A stretch of 52,169 nt of DNA from Bacteroidales bacterium (GCA_017539645.1 JAFYCM010000032.1:1-52169), one strand, 5' to 3'; shown: positions 1 through 8,478, counted from the stretch's first letter. Made by a program: numbers and translations. Notes: generated by a model from the sequence alone, not told the origin.

Positions 1-1019
1 CCCCAGCCCCACATACCATCGGGATTTTTGTCCTCGTTTTTCACCGTGCTATCGCCAGTGATGAATACCACCGGACGACCTTTTTTGCGTGCCACCTCAA
101 CCTTTGGCAGAGCAGCGCCGTTTATGAGGCAACTTTGTAGATATTCAAGACCACTCTTATCGTAGGCAGCAATGCCATCGGCAGCCGAACGCGCGTTGAG
201 CTCAGCACCGAAGCGGCTTGTGTGGATATTATCAATGAAGAAATGGTAGTCGTATTTCCATTGCGTGAACTTGTCGAGTTTTGCCGACGAGATACCCTCT
301 TGGTCGATGAACGGAACATTCATCTGCTCAGCCACTTGACGCGCCCAAAGCGTGAAAGTCTCCGTCTTGCGCTGATTTTTGCCATCTGCCTCACGTGCAT
401 GGCGCGGCGTAAGCGACATAAGCACCGGATTTCCACCACGTTCGCGCGTCTCACGTATGTAGCGGCGTAGATATTCGCCATAGCTATAAACTACCTCGTG
501 AACGCCAGTCTCTTTTATCGTAACTTCCATAGAATCAGTGCCGATGCCTTTTATCGAAGCACGCGCACGACCGCTATCGAACGGACCATTATCGTTGTGA
601 CCAATACTTATGATTACCCAATCGCCAGGCTTGATGGCTTTGCGAATGTCTGGCCAAAGACGGCGATAGAAAGTGCGGCTACTTGTTCCGCCAAGCGCCT
701 GATTTTCAACAGAAATCTTCTCTTTATCGAAGTAATCTTCGGCATAATATCCCCAGCCCCATTGACCGTTGTTGCCATTGCCGAGCGTGCCATTGCGCAT
801 GGTGGAGTTTCCAATAAGGAAAAGCACTGGACGGCCCTCCTTGCGGCTTGTTCCAGGTTCAATGCGCGCCTGACGCACCTTGTCGAGGCTATCGAGAGTG
901 AGGTCGGTGACTTTATTTACGTCCTCAACGCCCTCAAATTTGGATTTCTTCGGCTCTTGCGCTGCAACACTCACAGCCACAGCAAACAGCGCCGAAATAG
1001 TTAGTAGGTTGATTTTCAT
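1..1019 (-). CDS. Tandem SGNH-domain acetylesterase (rhamnogalacturonan acetylesterase-like), 3' end outside window
   Basis: This frame reads open from the ATG at 1019 to the window edge (339 codons). A signal peptide (about residues 1-20, ending AVSVAAQ) implies export. The first domain (about 60-300) has the SGNH blocks: GNSTMRN with presumed nucleophile S72, the WGWG stretch near 87-90, GHND at 140-143, and DNIH with D263 and H266. A second domain starts at about residue 313 with GRPVVF then GDSTVKN and another WGWG, so the protein is a two-domain fusion. The family (CE12-type rhamnogalacturonan acetylesterases) removes acetyl groups from pectic polysaccharides in the periplasm. In domain 1 the usual GDS is GNS, while domain 2 keeps GDS. 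The next gene is a toxin-antitoxin pair on the same strand, which suggests no functional link. The family is clear; the substrate is inferred. Confidence 0.85.
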   Translation of the reverse strand, partial: MKINLLTISALFAVAVSVAAQEPKKSKFEGVEDVNKVTDLTLDSLDKVRQARIEPGTSRKEGRPVLFLIGNSTMRNGTLGNGNNGQWGWGYYAEDYFDKEKISVENQALGGTSSRTFYRRLWPDIRKAIKPGDWVIISIGHNDNGPFDSGRARASIKGIGTDSMEVTIKETGVHEVVYSYGEYLRRYIRETRERGGNPVLMSLTPRHAREADGKNQRKTETFTLWARQVAEQMNVPFIDQEGISSAKLDKFTQWKYDYHFFIDNIHTSRFGAELNARSAADGIAAYDKSGLEYLQSCLINGAALPKVEVARKKGRPVVFITGDSTVKNEDKNPDGMWGW

Positions 1020-1060
1020 CGTTATATGTTATATTGATTATTTTATGATAGAAGACACGA

Positions 1061-1399
1061 TTAACCGAATATGTCGTTCTTGATTTTTTCTAACAATTCA
1101 TCAAAAAATGCCTTTTTCATTTGCCCGCATTTCCTAATAAATGGCGTATCATACTCGCAATTACTCAGTATATGACAAACTATTTGACTCGTGTGGTCGA
1201 GTTCCATATTCAGCAACATATCATTGGTAAGTTCATAACAATATTCATCGTGATAGCGCTTAGATGATATTAATACATAGTAATATGTATCGGTTTGTTC
1301 ATGTAGCTCGTCGCGCGAAACTATCACGGCCATGTGCGGTTTGAATTCTCCACTGGGCAACTGAAAATTCGTCCAAACAATATCACGTTGTCTGTACAT
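1061..1399 (-). CDS. MazF/PemK-like type II toxin
   Basis: A 112-residue protein of the usual MazF/PemK length. The N-terminus (RQRDIVWTNFQLPSGEFKP) fits the MazF start pattern (R/G-DIVW, a loop, then a strand MAVIVSRDE), and a LISSK segment follows where the family has its second core strand. Family members are ribosome-independent mRNA endonucleases. The gene lies 3 nt after the stop of a small upstream gene, the usual antitoxin-then-toxin order, which implies translational coupling and autoregulation by the pair. I recognise the fold from the N-terminal pattern and context; the specific cleavage site cannot be read from the sequence. Confidence 0.7.
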   Translation of the reverse strand: MYRQRDIVWTNFQLPSGEFKPHMAVIVSRDELHEQTDTYYYVLISSKRYHDEYCYELTNDMLLNMELDHTSQIVCHILSNCEYDTPFIRKCGQMKKAFFDELLEKIKNDIFG

Positions 1400-1402
1400 G
1401 TT

Positions 1403-1624
1403 CTACAAATATTTACTCAACAACTTAGCTTGACTCTCACGCGATTGCTTGTTGAGTGCTTCTATATCTTCACGCGTAACCTCGTTGGGATACTCTATAT
1501 TTGTAGTATTTATTGCTTGCCGTGCGCGAGTGCGAACAACTACAGCACCATTCGACTTCAAGAAGCGAGCGATAGCTTTTCCTTGTGCGCTGCGCTGGTC
1601 GACCGTTATTTGATATGTACACAT
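1403..1624 (-). CDS. Putative antitoxin of the MazF-like toxin
   Basis: The open frame extends further upstream to 1687, but I place the start at the ATG at 1624. This gives a compact 73-residue protein beginning MCTYQITVDQ, and the region upstream of it reads like leader sequence. The protein has a short beta-like N-terminus followed by a basic segment and a charged helical C-terminus (REDIEALNKQSRESQAKLL), the layout of an antitoxin with an N-terminal DNA-binding part and a toxin-neutralising tail. I do not recognise a named antitoxin family. Position immediately before the toxin gene is the main evidence for the role. Confidence 0.55.
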   Translation of the reverse strand: MCTYQITVDQRSAQGKAIARFLKSNGAVVVRTRARQAINTTNIEYPNEVTREDIEALNKQSRESQAKLLSKYL

Positions 1625-1908
1625 GGCAAATACGTTTTGTGAGCAAAAATACATATTAGAACGAAAACAAACACTATTACCACCCAATTATCGCCCTTTA
1701 GAATTAAACCTTGTTAACTGAATTATTATTTTCTATTTACATCAATCACAATCCTCTACAAGCCGTAGCAGCAGTGCTCTCAACGCATGTTACGTAATGA
1801 TTTTCACAATGTTAAATCTCCACTCAACTGAACATCAAATGTGAATTTTTGTATAAATTGCGCATTAACACACTAAAAAGGGGTAATACACATAAATTAT
1901 TAAGTGGT
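1625..1908. other. Divergent intergenic region between toxin-antitoxin pair and lipoprotein gene
   Basis: AT-rich spacer. On the minus strand a TATTTTTG element (plus 1644-1651) fits the Bacteroidota -7 box just upstream of the antitoxin start, but the best upstream TTTG is only 16 nt away, shorter than normal. I see no gene or strong hairpin here. Confidence 0.4.
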
Positions 1909-2832
1909 ATGAAAAATTTCTTGCTTTTAGCTGCATTTGCCATTGGTGCAACAGCGTTCATACTCTCTTGCGATATGGACGAAGAGGAAACTTCGGCAAG
2001 AGAATCGACGGCAACCTCCGAAATTGGTCAGTTCGGCGGGCATGCCAAAGGGAAACGTGTGTCCAATATCGACGAGTATACTTTTGTTTACGCCGACAAT
2101 GGAAAACTCGCCAAAGTGATTTCGTACAATTCGAACCAATTATACAAAATAAGCTACAATCCTTTCATCATAGAGAAGACGAAACTTTCGCCAGAATCGT
2201 ACTACGTAAAATTGTTCGATTTCGCGTTTACTCCCGAAGGCTACGTAAAAAGCTATTGCGTTGAGGGTAAAGCTAATTACGACGAAGAAAACTTCTCCTA
2301 CGACTACACCGAGAGACGCGATATTACATACGATCTTGACGGACGTATTTCTCGCGTGGTATACTCTGAATACTACTGCGACCGCGAGACGCACACTGGC
2401 AAGGTGGATATATACAACACCACCGGAACTCGCACCGTGTCGTGGGAAAATGGCAACCTTGTGAAGGTGGAAAAGGACGAAATATGCGATGTAGAAAAGA
2501 CCAAAGACGATGGCACCACTAAGAGCTACAGACGTTTCGACACGTGGACAAAGAAATGTCAAACGGGCAACGAGCTAAATATATATGGTCAAAACACCAT
2601 AGAGAGCGGTACAATAATCAACGTTGGCGAGGGCGATGGCTTGTTGGCAGTATTGGGAATGCTGGGCAAAGGCAGCACTCACTACATCACCAAATGCGCC
2701 GAGGAATACGCCGAAGGCAAGGTTGACGGCGAAAAATACTCTGGTTCTTACGTATATACATATACTTACGAAACCGACGAAGACGGATACGTAGTCTACG
2801 ATTCGTACAACGGTAAATATGTATACGAATAA
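1909..2832 (+). CDS. Lipoprotein of unknown function (DUF4595-like pattern)
   Basis: The frame is open from 1849, but the ATG at 1909 starts a textbook lipoprotein signal (MKNFLLLAAFAIGATAFILSC, lipid-modified Cys at residue 21, followed by acidic DMDEEE), so I use it; 307 residues result. The mature part repeats short tyrosine-rich strands such as YTFVYADNGKLAKVISY and DITYDLDGRISRVVYSEYY, resembling the beta-rich repeats of Bacteroidota DUF4595-type lipoproteins. It is probably anchored in the outer membrane or facing the surface. The next secreted protein starts 35 nt downstream on the same strand, so they are probably co-transcribed. The function is unknown. Confidence 0.65.
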   Translation: MKNFLLLAAFAIGATAFILSCDMDEEETSARESTATSEIGQFGGHAKGKRVSNIDEYTFVYADNGKLAKVISYNSNQLYKISYNPFIIEKTKLSPESYYVKLFDFAFTPEGYVKSYCVEGKANYDEENFSYDYTERRDITYDLDGRISRVVYSEYYCDRETHTGKVDIYNTTGTRTVSWENGNLVKVEKDEICDVEKTKDDGTTKSYRRFDTWTKKCQTGNELNIYGQNTIESGTIINVGEGDGLLAVLGMLGKGSTHYITKCAEEYAEGKVDGEKYSGSYVYTYTYETDEDGYVVYDSYNGKYVYE

Positions 2833-2867
2833 TCGCCCAAACACACCCAAAACAAAGACATCACGCC

Positions 2868-3983
2868 ATGAAGACAACAACAATTCTAATATTATTACTT
2901 CTGCTTTCTGTCGCCATTTTTGCGCAAAAACAGACACTCAACGAGTATGTAGAACAGACACAGAATTATCTGCCGCGAAAATTCAATAATCAAGCAACAC
3001 TCACAAAAGTTAGCCTCGATGAACAATGCCTCAACGAGAGGCTAGAATTGTCAGATGCATCTCTGCTCAACGATTTGTACACCATAATTAGAGACAACTA
3101 CACGCGCCCGACTAAGCTCGAGATTCCTATAATGCAAATGTGCGCGGCTGCCAAACATCACTTGGCATTTCTCGTTTACGACAAAAGCGGCAAATACCTC
3201 GGCAGCCTATTTTTCAGCCATCAGCGAATGCTCGACGCGCTAACAACCACCATAAATGCTTCGAAATTTATCGATGCATACGTAGAACGAATGAGCAAAG
3301 ACTTGCCGCACAACGTAGGCGATGGTCGCACTTTGACCAAAAGGTTTATATACGACAATAGCAACGACGTGGTGTGCTGTTTCAATGTTAGCCGTGCGTA
3401 TTTCGACAAACTGAACGAGAGCGACATACATGCACTCATATATAAAGACATTGCCAGATACGTAAACGACGCCAAGACGAGTAAAATCAACGAAACGCTT
3501 TTGCTTCAAATGGCGCTAAGCGGTCGTAATCTTTACTATTTATTCACAACCGACGGCACCGAAGATGTAAAAATGGGAAAACTGCCCAGTTTCAACATAG
3601 CATCGGCCATCGGCATAGATATGGAGTACGACGATGGTTGGACCATTAAGCGCACGCTCCACGAACTCGACAAAGGCAGCGAAAAGGCTTGCGACCCTAA
3701 GAAAATGACTACTTACAAAGGTGTAGCAAGTTTCGACAATGAACGAAATCTTGTAAATATTGAGATTTGGGTGAACGAAGGTTTCGACAATTGTCCCGAA
3801 GTAGATGACGACATAATTCTCAGTTCCATACGCAACACCATCGTCACGCCCGAAAGCGACTGCTATCGTGCTCTGGCCTACACTGGCGCTGGCCTCAACA
3901 TTCGCCTGATAGGTGTAAAATCGGGCAAGAAAGTCGACGTCGTAATTACAAACGATGAATTGGCGCAAATGTGCGATTATTAG
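2868..3983 (+). CDS. Exported protein of unknown function
   Basis: A 371-residue protein with a clear Sec signal peptide (MKTTTILILLLLLSVAIFAQ, cleavage after about residue 19). The mature region is mixed alpha/beta with no motif I recognise. Two segments resemble each other loosely: one near residues 75-115 (…TIIRDNYT…, …YDKSGKYLGSLFFS) and one near the C-terminus (…IRNTIVTPESDCYRALAYTG…GVKSGKK), which may reflect an internal duplication. It follows the lipoprotein gene by 35 nt and precedes a small membrane-protein gene by 21 nt, consistent with an operon. I assign no function. Confidence 0.6.
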   Translation: MKTTTILILLLLLSVAIFAQKQTLNEYVEQTQNYLPRKFNNQATLTKVSLDEQCLNERLELSDASLLNDLYTIIRDNYTRPTKLEIPIMQMCAAAKHHLAFLVYDKSGKYLGSLFFSHQRMLDALTTTINASKFIDAYVERMSKDLPHNVGDGRTLTKRFIYDNSNDVVCCFNVSRAYFDKLNESDIHALIYKDIARYVNDAKTSKINETLLLQMALSGRNLYYLFTTDGTEDVKMGKLPSFNIASAIGIDMEYDDGWTIKRTLHELDKGSEKACDPKKMTTYKGVASFDNERNLVNIEIWVNEGFDNCPEVDDDIILSSIRNTIVTPESDCYRALAYTGAGLNIRLIGVKSGKKVDVVITNDELAQMCDY

Positions 3984-4004
3984 TCACGCGAGAAATGCAT
4001 AATT

Positions 4005-4205
4005 ATGAACAGAGCCACCAAAATAGTCACATTCGCCACCTTGTCCATCATTATAGCGGTGTCGCTCTACATGCTGTACGCCGATCACAACAGCATGTTT
4101 CTAAGCACAATAGTGATTGTAACTATCTTATGCACAACAGCATTTATGTACCTGACGCAAGCCGGCAAGATGCTCAGAGCGTTGGGCATCAAAGCAAGCC
4201 AATGA
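4005..4205 (+). CDS. Small membrane protein, two predicted TM helices; possibly the 5' half of a split gene
   Basis: A 66-residue frame with two hydrophobic segments (about residues 8-25 and 32-50) and a basic C-terminal end. Its stop is a TGA at 4203-4205, and the reading frame continues in phase without another stop into the next membrane protein (to 4682). The pair may therefore be one four-helix protein interrupted by a nonsense codon, or two separate small genes. The start ATG is preceded by TGCATAATT, and the same nine bases also precede the ATG at 4245. Confidence 0.5.
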   Translation: MNRATKIVTFATLSIIIAVSLYMLYADHNSMFLSTIVIVTILCTTAFMYLTQAGKMLRALGIKASQ

Positions 4206-4217
4206 TATAGTTCCGAT

Positions 4218-4682
4218 TTGGGATTCTCGCTATTGTGCATAATTATGCTCGCTGGTGGCATCATAATTATGTGCATAGATACAATACCAACAAAACTTGC
4301 ACCTCACGACCAAGCCGTGCGCGACACCTACATCAGCAATGGCATTGAGGTAGATATAATCATCATTGGCAAGCACGATGTGGTAACAGAGTCGGGCGAT
4401 GTAACACACAACCTTGTAGCTCAATATCTCGACCACGAAGGCAATGTTATTGATGCTGTGGTGATTATGGCATCTTCATCCACTATTCCCGACGATTACG
4501 AACAAGGCTCAGCATACGTATTGCCCGACCATCCTAACTATGTATACTTGATGCCCGAAGACACGCGTCTCGATGTGATGGGCTACGGCTTGTGCTATTC
4601 TGCAATGCTCATTTTGATTTGTATACTCATTCGTCGTCACCGACAAGTGAACCGAACCGAGATGCAGATAGAGCCCGCGTGA
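4218..4682 (+). CDS. Membrane protein with extracytoplasmic domain (DUF3592-like pattern)
   Basis: The frame can start at TTG 4218 or, more conventionally, at ATG 4245 (MLAGGIIIMC). It has an N-terminal helix, a roughly 90-residue non-membrane domain, and a C-terminal helix (about 120-138) ending in a basic tail (IRRHRQ). The central domain has the strand pattern and the GSAYVLPDHPNYVYL stretch expected of DUF3592-type proteins (G-x-x-V-x-V-Y-x-P-x-N-P). It lies in the same phase as the upstream 66-residue frame, separated by one TGA and four sense codons. The function is unknown. Confidence 0.5.
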   Translation: MGFSLLCIIMLAGGIIIMCIDTIPTKLAPHDQAVRDTYISNGIEVDIIIIGKHDVVTESGDVTHNLVAQYLDHEGNVIDAVVIMASSSTIPDDYEQGSAYVLPDHPNYVYLMPEDTRLDVMGYGLCYSAMLILICILIRRHRQVNRTEMQIEPA

Positions 4683-4837
4683 GCGCGCGCGAAACATCTC
4701 GACAAAGTAGCCCCAATTATCTTGCGCATTTATCGATTCTGTTTACTTTTACAGCGCGTAACGAACGTCAGTGCATAGCTATTATCGCCTCTGAATTTGT
4801 GCAAGTTGAAGAGTAATTACTAACAATATTCATAAAT

Positions 4838-5614
4838 ATGAAACCAAACTCAAACCTCTGGAAATCAATAATTATCATTGCTGCATTTGCGTTGTCTTAT
4901 GCTATTGCGAAAGCTCCACTAATTAATGATGGCGAATATGTTCATTCGGTTATCGGTGCATTCACAGATCTTATATTTCCCAACAATCGTATAATGTATA
5001 AGTTACTCAAAGAACTTCTTTCACTTGTCGTTCCGGCTATCGCTATTGGCATTGTGGCAGGTTGGCGAAAAATATTCGAAGCTTGGGGTGTCGCTCGTGA
5101 TATTCTGTTTGGCTGCGGCATGGGTCTGCTGTTTTGTGTGCCAATGTTCGTATGTCATCTCATATTCGGTCACTTCGAGTTCAGTTGGGACAGCCTTTTA
5201 CTAAAAGCAGTCTTCCCAGGATTTTTCGAGGAGATGTTTTACCGCGGATTCCTATTTGGCATGCTATATCGCTATTGCAAATGGAACTTCTTCTGTGCGG
5301 CATTAGTAGCTGCAGTAGTCTTTATGTATGGACACGCTTATCAGTCCAATGATATTATTTCACTGCTGCTCGTGTTTGCAGTTACGGCGCTTGGCAGCAT
5401 ACTCTTTAGTTGGCTATACAAAGAGTGGCAATTCAACCTTTGGGTGCCTATCGCGCTCCACGTAGGTATGGACTTCGTGTGGTCGCTTATGCCAATCGAT
5501 GGCGTAGAAAATTCGGTTGGCAACATTGCAGCTAACGTTGGTCGCGCGCTCACTATAATTGCTGCCATAGTAATTACTATTATTTACACTAAACGTCAGA
5601 GTAGCAAGGCATAA
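4838..5614 (+). CDS. CPBP family intramembrane glutamic endopeptidase (Rce1/Abi-like)
   Basis: A 258-residue polytopic membrane protein with the CPBP signature: E131-E132-x3-R136 (FEEMFYRGFLFG), H166 in the next helix (FMYGHAY), and H208-x3-D212 (LHVGMDF). These residues line the intramembrane active site of Rce1-like proteases, which cleave prenylated proteins in eukaryotes and have been tied to bacteriocin self-immunity or peptide processing in bacteria. About seven hydrophobic segments are visible. It stands alone, with a strong terminator after it. No bacteriocin-like gene is visible nearby, so its substrate cannot be guessed. Confidence 0.85.
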   Translation: MKPNSNLWKSIIIIAAFALSYAIAKAPLINDGEYVHSVIGAFTDLIFPNNRIMYKLLKELLSLVVPAIAIGIVAGWRKIFEAWGVARDILFGCGMGLLFCVPMFVCHLIFGHFEFSWDSLLLKAVFPGFFEEMFYRGFLFGMLYRYCKWNFFCAALVAAVVFMYGHAYQSNDIISLLLVFAVTALGSILFSWLYKEWQFNLWVPIALHVGMDFVWSLMPIDGVENSVGNIAANVGRALTIIAAIVITIIYTKRQSSKA

Positions 5615-5673
5615 AGGAATGCATTTGCTGCTATAATTACAAAAATCCGAGCCAACACTCGATATTACGATAA

Positions 5674-5707
5674 GATCACCATGCGTCTGCCATGGTGGTC
5701 TTTTTTT
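5674..5707 (+). terminator. Rho-independent terminator after the CPBP protease gene
   Basis: Ten-base arms 5674-5683 and 5691-5700 (GATCACCATG / CATGGTGGTC, one G-U pair) with a 7-nt loop, followed by seven T residues at 5701-5707. Confidence 0.85.
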
Positions 5708-5780
5708 ATGTATATATATGTCATACGCACTTATATTTTATAAGTAAAAACATTTTTATGCTTATTTTCTCGTAGTTGTA

Positions 5781-5810
5781 TTGTATATATAATTACAATC
5801 TGTAATTTTA
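5781..5810 (+). promoter_or_regulatory. Bacteroidota-type promoter of asnB with overlapping palindrome
   Basis: TTG at 5781-5783, a 19-nt spacer and TAATTTTA at 5803-5810 match the -33/-7 pattern of the primary Bacteroidota sigma factor. An inverted repeat AATTACA-ATC-TGTAATT (5791-5807) lies across the spacer and -7 box, where a bound repressor would block RNA polymerase. The promoter fit is good; the operator is an inference. Confidence 0.5.
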
Positions 5811-5851
5811 CGCCATCATTTTCTTAGAATATAAAACTAAAACATAAAAAT

Positions 5852-7435
5852 ATGTGCGGATTTACAGTTTACACAGGTTCAGACGAAGCCATAAAGCTTC
5901 AAATAGCTCACGAATCGTATAAAATAAAACACCGCGGCCCCGATAATAGCCATGCTTTAGACCTCCCGCGCGGTTGGATGATGTTCCACCGATTAAGTAT
6001 TATGGACACAAGCGCCGCTGGCAATCAGCCGTTTGTCTACGACCATGTGCACCTCACTTGCAATGGTGAGATATTCAACAACGTGGCTCTGCGCTGCCAC
6101 TACGCCCATTTCCCATTCAAATCGGCAAGCGACTGCGAACCAATCCTGCCGCTCTATTTGGACAAAGGCATCGAAAAAATGGCACAATCGCTCGACGGTG
6201 AATTTGCTTTGGTAATCTACGATTCGAAGCTCGATAAATTTCTTGCAGCCCGCGACCCTATTGGCATTCGCGGCATGTTCTATGGCTACACCGAGGCTGG
6301 CGACATCTGTTTTGCTTCTGAGATGAAAGCTCTTCACAAAGTCTGCAAAACGGTAATGCCATTCCCTCCCGGGCACTATTACGACGGCGAGACGTTCCAC
6401 CCATACACCGACATTGCTGCCGTAGATAAATATTCCGACGACACCGATGAAGAGATATTCTGCAAGATAAACACTCTGCTAACCAAAGGCGTAGAGAAGC
6501 GTTTGCAAAGCGACGTGCCCGTAGGATTCCTACTTAGTGGCGGCCTCGACTCGAGCCTCGTATGCGCCATTGCCGCAAGAATGACCAAGCACCCTATTAA
6601 GACCTTCGCCATAGGCATAGAAGATGGTCCGATAGATACCAAATATGCACGCCGCGTAGCCGATTATCTCGGCTCAGACCACACGGAGGTGCTCTTCACC
6701 AAAGACGACATATTCAACTCGCTGAGTCATCTTATATATCTCACCGAAACATACGACATCACAACCATTCGAGCTTCCATAGGTATGTATCTGATATGTA
6801 AATACATAAGCGAAAAAACCGACATAAAAGTGCTTATGACTGGTGAAATTTCCGACGAGCTCTTTGGTTATAAATATACCGATTATGCACCATCGGCTGA
6901 AGATTTTCAAAAAGAGGCAGCCAAACGCGTTAGAGAGTTATATATGTATGACGTACTACGTGCCGATCGCTGTATATCGTCGAACGGTCTTGAAGCTCGT
7001 GTGCCTTTTGGCGATATTGATTTCGTGAAGTATGTCATGTCTATTCGCCCAGAACTGAAAACGAAGCGTCAGGGCAAAATGGGTAAATATTTACTACGCA
7101 AAGCCTTCGAAGGCAACTATTTACCCGACGATATTCTTTGGCGCGAGAAGGCCGCCTTTAGCGATGCCGTGGGACATAGTTCGGTGGAGTATCTGAAGGC
7201 CTTCGCCGAACGATACTATACCGATGCCGAGTTTGAGCAGAAACGAGCTAAGTATACCTACGCTCAGCCATTCACCAAAGAGAGTCTGCTCTACCGCGAG
7301 ATATTTGAGCAGCATTTCCCCGGACGCGCATCAACCATAAAAGATTTTTGGATGCCTAACAAAGAGTGGGCTCACTGCAATGTGAATGACCCAAGTGCTC
7401 GTGTGCTTCCAAACTATGGCGCAAGTGGAATTTGA
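5852..7435 (+). CDS. asnB: Asparagine synthetase B (glutamine-hydrolysing)
   Basis: It makes asparagine from aspartate, ATP and glutamine. Cys2 directly after the initiator Met is the nucleophile of the N-terminal class II glutaminase domain (about 2-190, with HRGPDN and CNGEIFN substrate-binding motifs). The C-terminal synthetase domain carries the PP-loop SGGLDSS at 229-235. At 527 residues it is slightly shorter than E. coli AsnB. The Cys2 requirement fixes the start at 5852. It is monocistronic, with a promoter upstream and a shared terminator downstream against the convergent AraC-type gene. A palindrome over the promoter suggests repression by an unidentified regulator. Confidence 0.95.
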   Translation: MCGFTVYTGSDEAIKLQIAHESYKIKHRGPDNSHALDLPRGWMMFHRLSIMDTSAAGNQPFVYDHVHLTCNGEIFNNVALRCHYAHFPFKSASDCEPILPLYLDKGIEKMAQSLDGEFALVIYDSKLDKFLAARDPIGIRGMFYGYTEAGDICFASEMKALHKVCKTVMPFPPGHYYDGETFHPYTDIAAVDKYSDDTDEEIFCKINTLLTKGVEKRLQSDVPVGFLLSGGLDSSLVCAIAARMTKHPIKTFAIGIEDGPIDTKYARRVADYLGSDHTEVLFTKDDIFNSLSHLIYLTETYDITTIRASIGMYLICKYISEKTDIKVLMTGEISDELFGYKYTDYAPSAEDFQKEAAKRVRELYMYDVLRADRCISSNGLEARVPFGDIDFVKYVMSIRPELKTKRQGKMGKYLLRKAFEGNYLPDDILWREKAAFSDAVGHSSVEYLKAFAERYYTDAEFEQKRAKYTYAQPFTKESLLYREIFEQHFPGRASTIKDFWMPNKEWAHCNVNDPSARVLPNYGASGI

Positions 7436-7486
7436 AATTGATAGATTGATAAATAATAAAATACACACCTAACCCAGTAAATAGCC

Positions 7487-7517
7487 AAAGCCCCGCGTAG
7501 AAATGCGTGAGGGCTTT
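7487..7517. terminator. Bidirectional terminator between asnB and the AraC-type gene
   Basis: Arms AAAGCCC (7487-7493) and GGGCTTT (7511-7517), extended inside by CGCGT/ATGCG, with T-rich sequence after the hairpin on the plus strand and an A-rich stretch on the other side that can serve the convergent gene less well. Confidence 0.7.
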
Positions 7518-7537
7518 TTACTTTTCACTCTACCCTT

Positions 7538-8410
7538 TCACACTCCGCGTGCTTGATACTCTTTAGGTCCTATTCCTACGTACTTTTTGAAATATTTACC
7601 GAATGCGCTCTGCGTAGGAAAGTTCAGGCGGAAGGCCACCTCGCGGATATTTAGTTCAGAATAGCGCAGAAGCGTTTTGGCTTCGAGAATCACATATTCG
7701 TTTATCCACTCGAGGGCTGTCTTCCCAGTAAATTTGCGCACTTCGCCACTGAGATAGTTGGGCGTGAGGCACATCTTATCGGCATAGAAAGCCACACTGC
7801 GCTCTGTGCTGTGATATTGGTTGAGTAGCTCCATAAAACGCTCGTGAATGGTTTCGCCACGCGTGGTCTTGGTTTCGTAAATAATATCGTTACGCTTGTC
7901 GAGTACCGAAATGAGCGTGTGCGCAAAAGCACTGACAAGGTTTTCGACAATCTTCTCAGCCTCGCGCAAATCCGATGTCATATTGGTGCGCAACATACCA
8001 TAATACGACTCAAGCATCTGCATATCGGCGGTAGGAATGTCGGTAAATATGTTGCGATTAGATTTTATGATGGCGTTGCTCTGCCAATAGTTGATGCGCA
8101 TACGGTCGAGCAGACGCGTGGAGATGAGACCCGCATATACACAGGCGTTTGGCGAGGTTTCTATTTGAACGATGTCACTATTTGTACATATAATTATGGT
8201 ATTAGCCTCTATATGATAGCTTTTCAAGTTTATAGTACAATCGATAGCACCGCTTTTGCACAACAAGACACTAACAGCATTGAGTCGACACGGATAGCGG
8301 AATATATCAATATCCAAACTATCGGTAATGACAATATAATCTGCAAATGAAACAGCGTGTCTGAACGGTTTCATTTTGATTATCTGAGCTATGTCGATGG
8401 TAGAAAGCAT
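7538..8410 (-). CDS. AraC family transcriptional regulator
   Basis: A 290-residue protein. The C-terminal 100 residues carry the double helix-turn-helix of the AraC/XylS family (FYADKMCLTPNYLSGEVRKF for the first HTH; IREVAFRLNFPTQSAFGKYF for the second, ending in the typical GIGPKEYQ). The N-terminal 180 residues have a beta-rich start consistent with a cupin-like sensor domain. It acts in the cytoplasm as a ligand-responsive regulator. It is convergent to asnB and downstream of rny on the same strand, but the rny terminator separates them, so it is likely transcribed alone. Its target is not evident. Confidence 0.9.
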   Translation of the reverse strand: MLSTIDIAQIIKMKPFRHAVSFADYIVITDSLDIDIFRYPCRLNAVSVLLCKSGAIDCTINLKSYHIEANTIIICTNSDIVQIETSPNACVYAGLISTRLLDRMRINYWQSNAIIKSNRNIFTDIPTADMQMLESYYGMLRTNMTSDLREAEKIVENLVSAFAHTLISVLDKRNDIIYETKTTRGETIHERFMELLNQYHSTERSVAFYADKMCLTPNYLSGEVRKFTGKTALEWINEYVILEAKTLLRYSELNIREVAFRLNFPTQSAFGKYFKKYVGIGPKEYQARGV

Positions 8411-8450
8411 CTTTAGCGAATTGTAAGTTTTGAAGTTATAAGTTTACAAT

Positions 8451-8478
8451 AAAAAAGGACCACCCCGAAGAGCAGTCC
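8451..8478 (-). terminator. rny terminator with UUCG tetraloop
   Basis: On the minus strand nine-base arms GGACTGCTC (8478-8470) and GGGTGGTCC (8465-8457) close a TTCG loop, followed by six T residues. The plus-strand version would have C-A mismatches where the minus strand has G-U pairs, confirming orientation. The same loop and stem core recur at 23906-23925. Confidence 0.8.

Noticed and set aside
4085-4276. Small minus-strand frame overlapping the split membrane protein
   Set aside because: Shadow of the plus-strand frame with no hydrophobic organisation or start context.
8451-8478. UUCG hairpin as a separate small RNA gene
   Set aside because: Its place directly after rny, with a T-run, is fully explained as a terminator.
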